Shown: positions 1-5,593, counted from the first letter of the stretch. The stretch is 6,408 nucleotides of DNA from Candidatus Borrarchaeota archaeon (GCA_016840645.1 JAEORY010000236.1:1-6408); one strand, 5' to 3'. The notes: a model not told the origin generated them from the letters alone. Program-made: numbers and translations.

Positions 1-2
1 AA

Positions 3-71
3 AATAAAACATCTCCTCTAACCTTTCCAGAAACCACAGATCTGCCTGTAACAGAAGATAATGGCATTTAG
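3..71 (+). CDS. possible C-terminal end of a gene entering from the left edge
   Basis: The third plus-strand frame is open from the window edge to a TAG at 69-71 (22 codons), while the other two plus frames stop within 21 bases. The tail is rich in Pro, Thr, Glu and Asp, like a flexible acidic C-terminus, and shows no domain. A frame this short stays open by chance fairly often, so this is a weak call, and no function can be given. If real, the gene runs toward the decayed tnpB segment and uppS points back at it. Confidence 0.3.
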   Translation, partial: NKTSPLTFPETTDLPVTEDNGI

Positions 72-214
72 TTAGCCTCGAAGTTAAATTCAATACAATC
101 TTTTAGATAATCAAGATCAAGAAATGTCCTTTCAAGACAATAAAAAGTTTAAGATTTTACCATTAGCTAAGCAAGAAAGTACCGCAGCTTCAGCGTGGTG
201 ATGAATGGCTGTAG

Positions 215-413
215 TGTGTTCACTTTCATCACGTGCATCGAGGGGTCTCCCTAACGTTATATAGGTGGAATGAGGAAGGTATCAACAGCAAGAGCAATTG
301 GAGGAATCACACGCACACTTGCAGACAAGGTGCATACTCCGATTGTATCACCGTCGTTAGTAGTACCTACGGGGCGTAGGGATGTTAAGCCTGTGGAGAT
401 AAGATTTCCGTAA
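215..413 (+). pseudogene. decayed 3' end of an IS200/IS605-type tnpB
   Basis: No intact frame exists, but two frames carry pieces that look like the C-terminus of a canonical TnpB (RNA-guided RuvC-like nuclease of IS200/IS605 elements). From 215, one frame reads Cys-Val-His-Phe-His-His-Val and then HRGVSLTLYRW. This resembles the zinc-ribbon end and the HRDVNAxxNI motif that normally holds the third RuvC aspartate, here replaced by Gly. A second frame, open from 255 to the TAA at 411-413, ends PTGRRDVKPVE, the kind of tail common in archaeal TnpBs. The switch between frames implies a frameshift, and a stop at 212-214 interrupts the upstream part. The rest of the gene is missing. The right-end hairpin just downstream makes the origin more credible. 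The match is by eye, and the first half is the weaker part. Confidence 0.5.
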
Positions 414-440
414 GCCGCAAGGGGATCGAGTCCGTCGTAG

Positions 441-480
441 AAGCAGGAAGCCTTGTGGCTTTAGCACGAGGTAGGTCATC
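441..480 (+). mobile_element. right end of an IS200/IS605-type element (remnant)
   Basis: The segment reads AAGCAGGAAGCC, then a stem-loop, then GGTCATC. The stem is CCTTGTG (451-457) with CACGAGG (465-471), one G-T pair, around the loop GCTTTAG. A GAAGCC lead-in, a GGCTTTAG-like loop and a terminal GGTCA-like block are a familiar layout for the right end of tnpB elements, where a hairpin is bound as single-stranded DNA by the Y1 transposase and also forms the 3' scaffold of the omega RNA. The end falls at about 480, next to the uppS stop codon at 482-484. No matching left end is visible in the window, so the element is truncated. Confidence 0.6.
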
Positions 481-481
481 A

Positions 482-1249
482 TTAAGAACCGTACCGTCTT
501 TGTCTATGCTGGTAGGTTCTAATAGCTCGCAATAAATCAATTTCTCTAAACTCAGGCCAGAAAACGTCTGCAAAGTACAATTCAGAATAAGCGCTTTGCC
601 AAAGAAGGAAACCGCTAAGACGTTCTTCTCCTGAGGTCCTGATGATCAGATCTGGATCTGGTATTCCAGACGTGTATAAAAACTGTTCAACAGTTTTTTC
701 ATTGACCGCTCCAGGTTCAATTTGCCCTTGCTCTATAAGTGAAGCGATATTCTTAAACGCGTCCACTATTTCAGCTCGACCACCATAACCAATGGCAACA
801 TTAAGAAAGTGTTTATCATAATGCTTAGTAGCTTCTTCAGCCCTAATTATTGACTCTTGCACACTCTTTGGGAGTTCTTTTACACGTCCGATAGCTTTTA
901 CTCGTACTTCTCGTGAATGGATTTTTGGGTTAGTTAAAATTTCCTCAAACTTTTGGCTTGCTATCTTCATAATTTCAGCGACTTCTTGTAAAGATCGTGA
1001 AAAGTTTTCTGTCGAGAAAGAATAAATGGTTACAATCTTGACACCGGCCTCCCAACACCAATCAAGAACCGCATTTATCTTGGCAGCCCCAAACTGGTGA
1101 CCCACCCATACATCTAGTCCCTTATCTCGCGCAAACCTTCGGTTGCCGTCTAGTATTATACCCAGATGTTGGGGTGTATCTTCTCCATTTTTGATCTGTC
1201 TTTTTAACCACGCTTTGTAAAGTTTGTAGATGGGAGAAATCAAATTCAC
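482..1249 (-). CDS. uppS: cis-prenyl (undecaprenyl-type) diphosphate synthase
   Basis: This 255-residue protein condenses isopentenyl diphosphate units in cis onto an allylic primer, giving the long polyprenyl diphosphate that becomes the lipid carrier for glycan and protein glycosylation at the membrane. It has the full family signature: HLGIILDGNRRFA with the catalytic Asp at 34, YSFSTENFSRS at 76-86, and RTSGEERLSGFLLWQSAYSE near 204-223 with the conserved Arg and Glu residues that bind diphosphate and magnesium. The length is normal and the C-terminus (YQHRQRRYGS) looks complete. The start is GTG. A GGTGAG ribosome site lies 5 bases upstream, which favours this start. The preceding minus-strand leader also holds CTCACC (plus positions 1295-1300), able to pair with that site. 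The gene is divergent from the NYN gene, and its stop codon lies 1 base from a decayed transposon end. Archaeal enzymes differ in product length, so the chain made here cannot be stated. Confidence 0.96.
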   Translation of the reverse strand: MNLISPIYKLYKAWLKRQIKNGEDTPQHLGIILDGNRRFARDKGLDVWVGHQFGAAKINAVLDWCWEAGVKIVTIYSFSTENFSRSLQEVAEIMKIASQKFEEILTNPKIHSREVRVKAIGRVKELPKSVQESIIRAEEATKHYDKHFLNVAIGYGGRAEIVDAFKNIASLIEQGQIEPGAVNEKTVEQFLYTSGIPDPDLIIRTSGEERLSGFLLWQSAYSELYFADVFWPEFREIDLLRAIRTYQHRQRRYGS

Positions 1250-1698
1250 TAGTACTCACCTTTTCACTATTGAAGTTTCTTATCTTTGAATATTGGTGAG
1301 AATGGACGGATATAGATGATATTCGTTGTAGAGAAGATGTTCTGACAAATAGATATAGATATTCATATAATCTATGAAATAAATGCACACCTACATCACT
1401 GGATGCACTCATAAAGATTTCCATTTTAGACGTTTAGGTGCTTTTAGTTAGGTGCACTATGCCTGATTCGCAAATATAATCCCTTTGCAGTTATATTGAC
1501 TTTAGCTATATGAAATGCACTATTCCAAGTCAAATAATTCAGCAATGAATATTAAGTCCACTAATTCAATGAATGATAGATCACTGCATTTTTAAAGAAA
1601 GAAGATACTCGCATAGGTGAAACTATCGAGAAATCTTATATCAAAAGTCATATACAACGTTATGTTGAATGTACATATGTTGCTAGGAAGGTGACATT
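1250..1698. other. divergent promoter region between uppS and the NYN gene
   Basis: No convincing gene was found in these 449 bases; the minus frame that overlaps the uppS start is a shadow of uppS. For uppS (minus) there is an AT-rich box at 1308-1317 (ATCTATATCC on the minus strand) and further TATA-like stretches at about 1350-1370. For the NYN gene (plus) there are CTTATATC at 1635-1642, preceded by purines, and CATATACA near 1649-1656. The middle holds four TGCAC words (1384, 1404, 1453, 1516) and a direct repeat TTAGGTGC at 1434-1441 and 1448-1455, which could be protein-binding sites. All of these boxes were chosen by eye. Confidence 0.5.
1635..1642 (+). promoter_or_regulatory. TATA-like box for the NYN gene
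   Basis: CTTATATC follows a purine-rich stretch (CGAGAAA) that could be the TFB-binding element. A start of transcription about 25 bases further on would fall near 1665, giving a leader of about 35 bases that includes the GGAAGGTGA ribosome site at 1686-1694. CATATACA at 1649-1656 is an alternative. Confidence 0.4.
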
Positions 1699-2181
1699 TT
1701 GAGTGTTCTTCGCAGAGTTGGAAGGGTACTTCGTAGAAAGAAAGATGTAAAAAAAGAGAAACTTGGTCTTTTGATCGATGGCTCTAATCTTCTTGTAGAA
1801 AATATTGAGGAAGATCTAGAAAAAATTGATGAAACTATTGCATCAATTGGTGATTTACGTATTGCGAAAGTAATTCTCGATCAACAGTTGCCAGATACCT
1901 ATATTGACAAAATATTGAAGAAAGGATACCTACCAATTGTTGTACCTGGAGATATAGATGTCTACATGTCGATTGAAGCCATGGACTTAATTTACAGTGG
2001 TGAACTTGAAATAGTTGCTTTTTGGACATCTGACATTAATTTTCTTCCGATTTTCATTAAAGCAAAGGAATTAGGTAAGGAAACGGTCGTGCTTGGGAGA
2101 ACAGAAGGGTTTAGTGAAACATTAGAAAATGCTGCAGATTATATCGTTGTCTTGTCAGAGGAAACTTTATTTACAGAATAG
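1699..2181 (+). CDS. NYN-domain protein of the small archaeal type (PIN-like fold)
   Basis: The protein has 160 residues: a basic N-terminal tail rich in Arg and Lys (1-21), then one NYN domain filling the rest. NYN domains share the PIN-like ribonuclease fold and use clustered acidic residues to bind a metal; the closest family I recall is the archaeal TIGR00288 group. Visible motifs are LLIDGSN (Asp27, Asn30), PGDIDVYMSIEAMDLIY (Asp85, Asp87) and TSDINFLPIFIKAKELGK (Asp112). The last is usually SDxDF; here the second acid is Asn114, so the metal site may be weaker. The start is TTG. It is chosen because GGTGA at 1690-1694 lies 4 bases upstream and the basic tail follows directly. The gene is divergent from uppS and converges with the PRC-barrel gene. 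Substrate and biological role are unknown; RNA processing or decay is the family-level guess. Confidence 0.88.
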   Translation: MSVLRRVGRVLRRKKDVKKEKLGLLIDGSNLLVENIEEDLEKIDETIASIGDLRIAKVILDQQLPDTYIDKILKKGYLPIVVPGDIDVYMSIEAMDLIYSGELEIVAFWTSDINFLPIFIKAKELGKETVVLGRTEGFSETLENAADYIVVLSEETLFTE

Positions 2182-2289
2182 GAATCGATCATATTGACAA
2201 GATCTAGTGCAATGTGTATGCAGTAGCATTAATATTTTTCAAAATGAGACTTTTTTCAACAATATCTGTGGATATTGTTCTCTTAATAT
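2182..2289. terminator. convergent intergenic region with T-runs and a stem-loop
   Basis: This gap between the convergent NYN and PRC-barrel genes has T-runs on the plus strand at 2235-2239 and 2251-2256, the kind of signal archaeal RNA polymerase stops at. It also holds a perfect 9-bp stem, AACAATATC (2258-2266) with GATATTGTT (2271-2279), around the loop TGTG. The stem lies 10 bases past the PRC-barrel stop codon and could protect or end that transcript as well. Confidence 0.5.
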
Positions 2290-2577
2290 CTATAATTCAA
2301 TAAAATCTTTGTTTTGGATATTAGATTCTTTATGTTTACTCCAAGAATCTGACAGTTTTTTATCAATAATCACGATATCTCCGACGGCAGTTACCCAATC
2401 ATATGGGATTGAAACAACACGAGATTGCAATCTTTTTATGCGTCTATCGATTTTGACTAAAAGCGAAGCAACTTTATTCCTTTTTATATCAAATTTCAAG
2501 CTATTAACATGTCCAAGATACTTTCCTACAGAGGTATATACCTTTTTACCACGCACAGAAGAAACTCTTATATTCAT
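2290..2577 (-). CDS. PRC-barrel domain protein
   Basis: This is a 95-residue soluble protein with a single PRC-barrel, a small beta-barrel that mediates protein contacts. The pattern GKKVYTSVGKYLGHVNSLKFDI (10-31), then KVASLLVKI (35-43) and SIPYDWVTAVGDIVII (56-71), matches stand-alone archaeal PRC-barrel proteins, including the SIPYxxV block near the end of the fold. A polar tail of about 20 residues follows. In haloarchaea, PRC-barrel proteins of the Cdp type bind SepF and act in cell division; whether this one does cannot be told from sequence. The ATG at 2577 has GGTGAT 6 bases upstream. That site sits in a hairpin with the upstream TCACC. It has its own leader and is convergent with the NYN gene; the tnpB-related gene lies behind its promoter in the same orientation. 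Confidence 0.88.
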   Translation of the reverse strand: MNIRVSSVRGKKVYTSVGKYLGHVNSLKFDIKRNKVASLLVKIDRRIKRLQSRVVSIPYDWVTAVGDIVIIDKKLSDSWSKHKESNIQNKDFIEL

Positions 2578-2583
2578 CGTAAA

Positions 2584-2596
2584 TCACCGAAGGTGA
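2584..2596 (-). promoter_or_regulatory. hairpin enclosing the ribosome site of the PRC-barrel gene
   Basis: On the mRNA strand the leader reads TCACC-TTC-GGTGA, followed by TTTACG and the ATG. The ribosome site GGTGA is the 3' arm of a perfect 5-bp stem, and flanking GAG/TTT can add three weaker pairs. A second possible stem, CCTTCC with GGAAGG (plus positions 2603-2608 and 2620-2625), lies just upstream in the same leader. The pairing is seen in the sequence; a role in controlling translation is inference. Confidence 0.45.
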
Positions 2597-2642
2597 CTCA
2601 GTCCTTCCGACAGAGAGAAGGAAGGTTGCAGGCAGTGTGATG

Positions 2643-2724
2643 AACCTTATAATTATTTATAAAATTGTGGGATTATAAAAACTATTCCAAACTTTATAAC
2701 CTTACAATTAATTATAGAATGGTG
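2643..2724. repeat. 27-base direct repeat at the 3' end of the tnpB-related gene
   Basis: Copies at 2643-2669 and 2698-2724 both start AACCTTA and agree at 23 of 27 positions, with a period of 55 bases. The right copy covers the stop codon (2712-2714) and last codons of the tnpB-related gene; the left copy covers the likely TATA box of the PRC-barrel gene. Both are AT-rich, which raises the chance of coincidental similarity, but the shared AACCTTA start and ending GTG argue for duplication. They may mark the element's right boundary. Confidence 0.5.
2652..2664 (-). promoter_or_regulatory. TATA-like box for the PRC-barrel gene
   Basis: The minus strand reads TTTATAAATAATT. Transcription starting about 25 bases downstream would begin near 2634, giving a leader of about 55 bases that contains both leader stem-loops. 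The box lies inside the left copy of the 27-base direct repeat, so it may have arrived or been altered with the neighbouring element. Confidence 0.45.
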
Positions 2725-4235
2725 AAATGGTTAATATAGCCCCACGTTTTATGATAATTATCAATCCTTCCGTTGGAAAGACCAGCCTTAAGGTTATCGG
2801 GCTGTGTGCTCGTCACCGAGTTCAACACATGCTTCATCAATACCGTTTTACGCAGTATCTCAGCAGTCTTGAAGGACGTTATCCCACTGTGCTCAAAGAA
2901 GTCATGGATCATCGACCATTTACGGTAAGGACTACTCTTTTTCAAACGAGGCTCTATAAACTCCCCGACTTGTGAGAGCACCCAATCGTAAACAGCTGGA
3001 AATGATTCCTTAAATCCTAGCCCTCTTCGAGCTATTACATAACTTGCTAAGTGGTGTACAGTCAAATTATGTAATCCTGAATAGATATATTTCCCGATAA
3101 GGGAAGTATATCCCGGAAATACCTTTCTGAAGGACACACCGCGCTTTTTACACTTTCGTTCTAGCAATTCGAAGGCGGTGATCTTTAAGTTGCTCAGTTT
3201 TCGATTGCGTTTCTTATTATAGGAAAATTCTTGCTCGAATTGTAAATCTTCAACCACAATACCTTTGCCTTTATTGATACAATAATTGACCACTTTATCC
3301 ATCTTATAAGATATATAATCGTTACGTTTATCGGTTCGATAGTTGTGCAGGTTGCCGAACGAGATGCTATGATAGGAGAGTAACTTACCGTGCTGATCCA
3401 CATTGGTTAACGCCACAAAATTATAATTAAAATCTAATCCAATCGCGCCATGTTCATAACCATGAAGGGGTGTTGGTTCTGAGATATCATAAGACACATG
3501 GGCAAAGTAGCGTACTTCTCCCTTAAAGAACTTTCTTTTTACGGTTACCGTGTATTTATCAGCATTAAGAATTTCTTGATACCATTTTTCCTGCACAGAA
3601 TTTACGGACATCGGGATAAATATCCATTTGTGACCTTTTTGTTTGGAAAAGGTGCGTAACTTAACTGTTTTATCGGGTAATATTTTGATATTCCAGTTTT
3701 TTGCGCCTCTAGCTTTCACTCCAACACACCTGAAAGATGAATCCCGTCGTATCCTGAACTCTTCCCTAGTTATATTGCCGCGTATTCGGTCTCTGAATAA
3801 TTTCTTTGTGCCAAATACTACGGGTTCGAGGTGCAAATGATGTAGTTTCGCCATTATCGATGATCTGCGGGCGTATAGCCCCTTCAACCGTTTGTCATGT
3901 GAACCCTTTTCTTTTATCTTGTTAATTTTCTTGTTTATGACTTTTAGCTGCTGTGTCATGTAGTTCCGTCGTTTCTCCAGCCATGTTTTTTGTGCTTCCA
4001 ATTTCGCGATATTATCGATTAAGATGGTGTTGACATAAGGATTGTTGTGACATACACTCATCAAACACTGTTGTATAGTTTTAACTTCACCAAAGCGTGC
4101 TATCATGTAGTCCTCACCATGAAACAGCAGGTTATACCCAATCCGTTTCACCCGATTATAGATAGTGAAGATCTCGTGTAGTGCGGATTCCTGGTTTTTG
4201 TCGGGATAGATTCGAAATCTAAACGTTTGAATCAT
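2712..4235 (-). CDS. TnpB-related protein (IS200/IS605 OrfB type) lacking the zinc ribbon
   Basis: From the ATG at 4235 the protein has 507 residues. It begins MIQTFRFRIYPDKNQE, the usual TnpB start, after a purine-rich GGAAGGAAAGGAAG ribosome site; an upstream in-frame ATG at 4298 would place coding sequence across the left-end-like hairpin and is not preferred. Next come a Lys-rich helical stretch (about 75-130), a VVFGTKKLFRDR block (about 139-150), and a split RuvC domain: GLDFN with Asp268, IVVEDLQF with Glu329, then PGYTSLIGKYIY (about 374-385) and VHHLASYVIARRGLGF (393-408). Canonical TnpBs have two CxxC pairs and DRDxNAAxN there. Both are absent, and His394 takes the place of the third aspartate. 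This matches my recollection of the group labelled TnpB-related accessory proteins. TnpB itself is an omega-RNA-guided DNA nuclease; whether this one cuts is unknown. The frame is intact for over 500 codons, which suggests recent activity or selection. No tnpA is nearby. Confidence 0.85.
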   Translation of the reverse strand: MIQTFRFRIYPDKNQESALHEIFTIYNRVKRIGYNLLFHGEDYMIARFGEVKTIQQCLMSVCHNNPYVNTILIDNIAKLEAQKTWLEKRRNYMTQQLKVINKKINKIKEKGSHDKRLKGLYARRSSIMAKLHHLHLEPVVFGTKKLFRDRIRGNITREEFRIRRDSSFRCVGVKARGAKNWNIKILPDKTVKLRTFSKQKGHKWIFIPMSVNSVQEKWYQEILNADKYTVTVKRKFFKGEVRYFAHVSYDISEPTPLHGYEHGAIGLDFNYNFVALTNVDQHGKLLSYHSISFGNLHNYRTDKRNDYISYKMDKVVNYCINKGKGIVVEDLQFEQEFSYNKKRNRKLSNLKITAFELLERKCKKRGVSFRKVFPGYTSLIGKYIYSGLHNLTVHHLASYVIARRGLGFKESFPAVYDWVLSQVGEFIEPRLKKSSPYRKWSMIHDFFEHSGITSFKTAEILRKTVLMKHVLNSVTSTQPDNLKAGLSNGRIDNYHKTWGYINHFTIL

Positions 4236-4257
4236 TGTGTTTCTTCCTTTCCTTCCC

Positions 4258-4280
4258 CTAACGTCTTTTTTTGGCGTTAG
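4258..4280 (-). mobile_element. left-end-like hairpin upstream of the tnpB-related gene
   Basis: CTAACGTC (4258-4265) and GGCGTTAG (4273-4280) form an 8-bp imperfect palindrome, one G-T pair, around seven T's. It lies 22 bases upstream of the ATG. Subterminal hairpins at the ends are the recognition sites of IS200/IS605 elements, so this may be the left-end hairpin; it could equally be a leader structure. The exact element boundary is not visible. Confidence 0.4.
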
Positions 4281-4300
4281 CAGAAAATTATTATACAATA

Positions 4301-4310
4301 TTATATATGT
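4301..4310 (-). promoter_or_regulatory. TATA-like box for the tnpB-related gene
   Basis: The minus strand reads ACATATATAA. A transcription start about 25 bases on would fall near 4280, at the edge of the hairpin, so the hairpin would form the 5' end of the mRNA. Confidence 0.35.
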
Positions 4311-4331
4311 AACTTCTGGTTTATATACTTT

Positions 4332-4389
4332 TTGACGTCAATAAAGGCGACATAATCTCAAACGTTTCTTTATGTTACATTCATAACAT
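4332..4389. promoter_or_regulatory. two palindromes between divergent genes (candidate operators)
   Basis: TTGACGTCAA at 4332-4341 is a perfect 10-bp palindrome. ATGTTA (4372-4377) and TAACAT (4384-4389) form an inverted repeat with a 6-base spacer. Both lie in the 207-base gap between the tnpB-related gene and the small winged-helix-like gene, upstream of the latter's TATA-like boxes. Dimeric winged-helix regulators bind sites of this shape; the link is inference. Confidence 0.35.
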
Positions 4390-4416
4390 CTAGGTAATAT
4401 TTTTAAACAGTATAGT

Positions 4417-4424
4417 CTATATAA
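4417..4424 (+). promoter_or_regulatory. TATA-like box for the small winged-helix gene
   Basis: CTATATAA is centred about 23 bases before the ATG, which would give an almost leaderless transcript. TTTTTAAA near 4400-4407 is an alternative that would leave room for the ribosome site AGGGA at 4431-4435. Confidence 0.35.
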
Positions 4425-4442
4425 CTATTCAGGGAATGGAAT

Positions 4443-4661
4443 ATGAAACGCTCAATGCTTGAGATCGCAAAAATACTTTTTGACACGCTTGATGAAAATG
4501 GATCAAATCCATTTATTCGCACCAAAGAGATCGTTGAAAAAACCGGCATAAGTCATCGCTCTTTAAAGCCACTGGTCGAATTGATTCAGTTTATTCAAGA
4601 ACAACAAACCCTCAAATTCATTCAACAATCGCCAAGAGTAACACTCTATTTTCTTGAGTAA
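4443..4661 (+). CDS. small winged-helix-like DNA-binding protein (putative)
   Basis: This 72-residue protein has the shape of a minimal winged helix-turn-helix domain and nothing else. A first helix covers about 4-16 (MLEIAKILFDTLD). IRTKEIVEKTGI (25-36) reads as helix 2 and its turn. SHRSLKPLVELIQFIQEQ (37-54) fits a recognition helix. The last residues, LKFIQQSPRVTLYFLE, fit a beta-hairpin wing. No family can be named with confidence. The ATG has AGGGA 7 bases upstream and a TATA-like box about 20 bases upstream. It is divergent from the tnpB-related gene, with two palindromes between them, so control of itself or of that gene is possible. A GC-rich stem-loop lies 31 bases past the stop codon. 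The short length leaves room for a chance frame, but the helix pattern and start signals support a real gene. Confidence 0.6.
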   Translation: MKRSMLEIAKILFDTLDENGSNPFIRTKEIVEKTGISHRSLKPLVELIQFIQEQQTLKFIQQSPRVTLYFLE

Positions 4662-4692
4662 GTGGGACATTTTTATAGGGAAAAAGTTAAAT

Positions 4693-4719
4693 TGGGCGGT
4701 TCGGCGCCAACCAAGCCCA
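4693..4719. other. GC-rich stem-loop
   Basis: TGGGC (4693-4697) pairs with GCCCA (4715-4719), and GGTT (4698-4701) with AACC (4709-4712), with two unpaired A's on one side and the loop CGGCGCC. This gives nine pairs in a small GC-rich island within a very AT-rich stretch. It follows the small winged-helix gene and may be a 3' structure of its mRNA, a small RNA, or a transposon-end relic. No T-run follows it. Confidence 0.45.
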
Positions 4720-5593
4720 CGAGGACTGCATTCACACAACCGTTTTAAAACGAAATCAAGTAAAACGACATAGATCACACAGCTTTTGAATAACCTTGAA
4801 AGTCGAAAACAAATCAGTGAAATTCAACACTAAAAAAGAAAAAGCAGTTCACATGATTTTAAAAGATTTTTTAATAGTTCTTATATTTTTAAAATGAGTT
4901 TTAAGCATTTTTGTAGTTTTTTAGATAGTGTAATGAATGCTGACAGCATTTTATACAATTTTTTCAGCGTTTTGACTTACCAATTTTTTTCCAACGATTG
5001 TGATGAAGTTTTCAATGTTTTCGATGAATTGTTTAACGCTTTCGAGGACATTTTTTCCTCTTTGTTAGAAAGTTTTTTACATCCGTTGACAAACAAACTA
5101 CTTGCGTTCCTTCACTTTATTTATAAAGATTTGACGTTCGTTTATAAAGAAATGCGTTTTTTTCAACGCTGTGTCTAACGCTTTAGTTTATTTCAGTTCA
5201 TTAAAGGAAAAAAGAAGGTTTTATCTCATTCTTAAAGGCAATCATTTATCGTTCTTACCTTAATTCATAATAATTACTCTTTACACAGTTTCAACGTTAT
5301 ATAAATACCTTTCAACGCTATGCTATAAGACAATGTTCTCATCAGGATTCATAACGACTACCGACTAACTAACCACAACATAATTCAAATAAACTGCCTG
5401 CAATAGATTTACTTGATTGTGAGTGAGATCACTTCGCGTGTTTAATTATAATGTATACAAACTTGTTGATTAATGTGTCTTCGTCATAGTCGTATATATT
5501 CACTTTTAATATTAGAAATTTTATCGATTCTACGTAACTTCATAATCATTCGAATAAAAAATTCTGTGATATGTAAAGTATTAACACCACTTC

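Noticed and set aside
385..573. Minus-strand open frame of 62 codons overlapping the uppS 3' end
   Set aside because: It lies across the transposon right end and uppS in another frame, with no ribosome site and no recognisable domain; a shadow.
482..1249. uppS truncated by the neighbouring transposon remnant
   Set aside because: All motifs are present and the length and C-terminal QRRYG-like end are normal for the family.
1122..1424. Minus-strand open frame of 100 codons across the uppS start
   Set aside because: It overlaps the conserved N-terminal motifs of uppS in another frame and its sequence looks like chance; uppS has the better start signals.
2207..2596. Plus-strand open frame of 129 codons opposite the PRC-barrel gene
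   Set aside because: The minus strand has a clear domain and a ribosome site; this is its antisense shadow.
4236..4298. Longer start for the tnpB-related protein (21 extra residues)
   Set aside because: The extra part reads through the hairpin and the ribosome site, and the family start MIQTFRFRIYP is at 4235.
4681..4760. Possible tRNA fragment (GGTTCGGC resembles a T-arm)
   Set aside because: The flanking bases do not close a 5-bp T stem with a 7-base loop, and no acceptor or anticodon arm is present.
4894..5178. Phe-rich plus-strand frame as a gene
   Set aside because: There is no ribosome site, the TATA-like stretch abuts the ATG, and the composition follows from the T-rich strand; kept only as a finding.
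4960..5320. CRISPR-like array from the recurring AACGCT words
   Set aside because: The words are only 6-8 bases, irregularly spaced, and have no conserved repeat around them.
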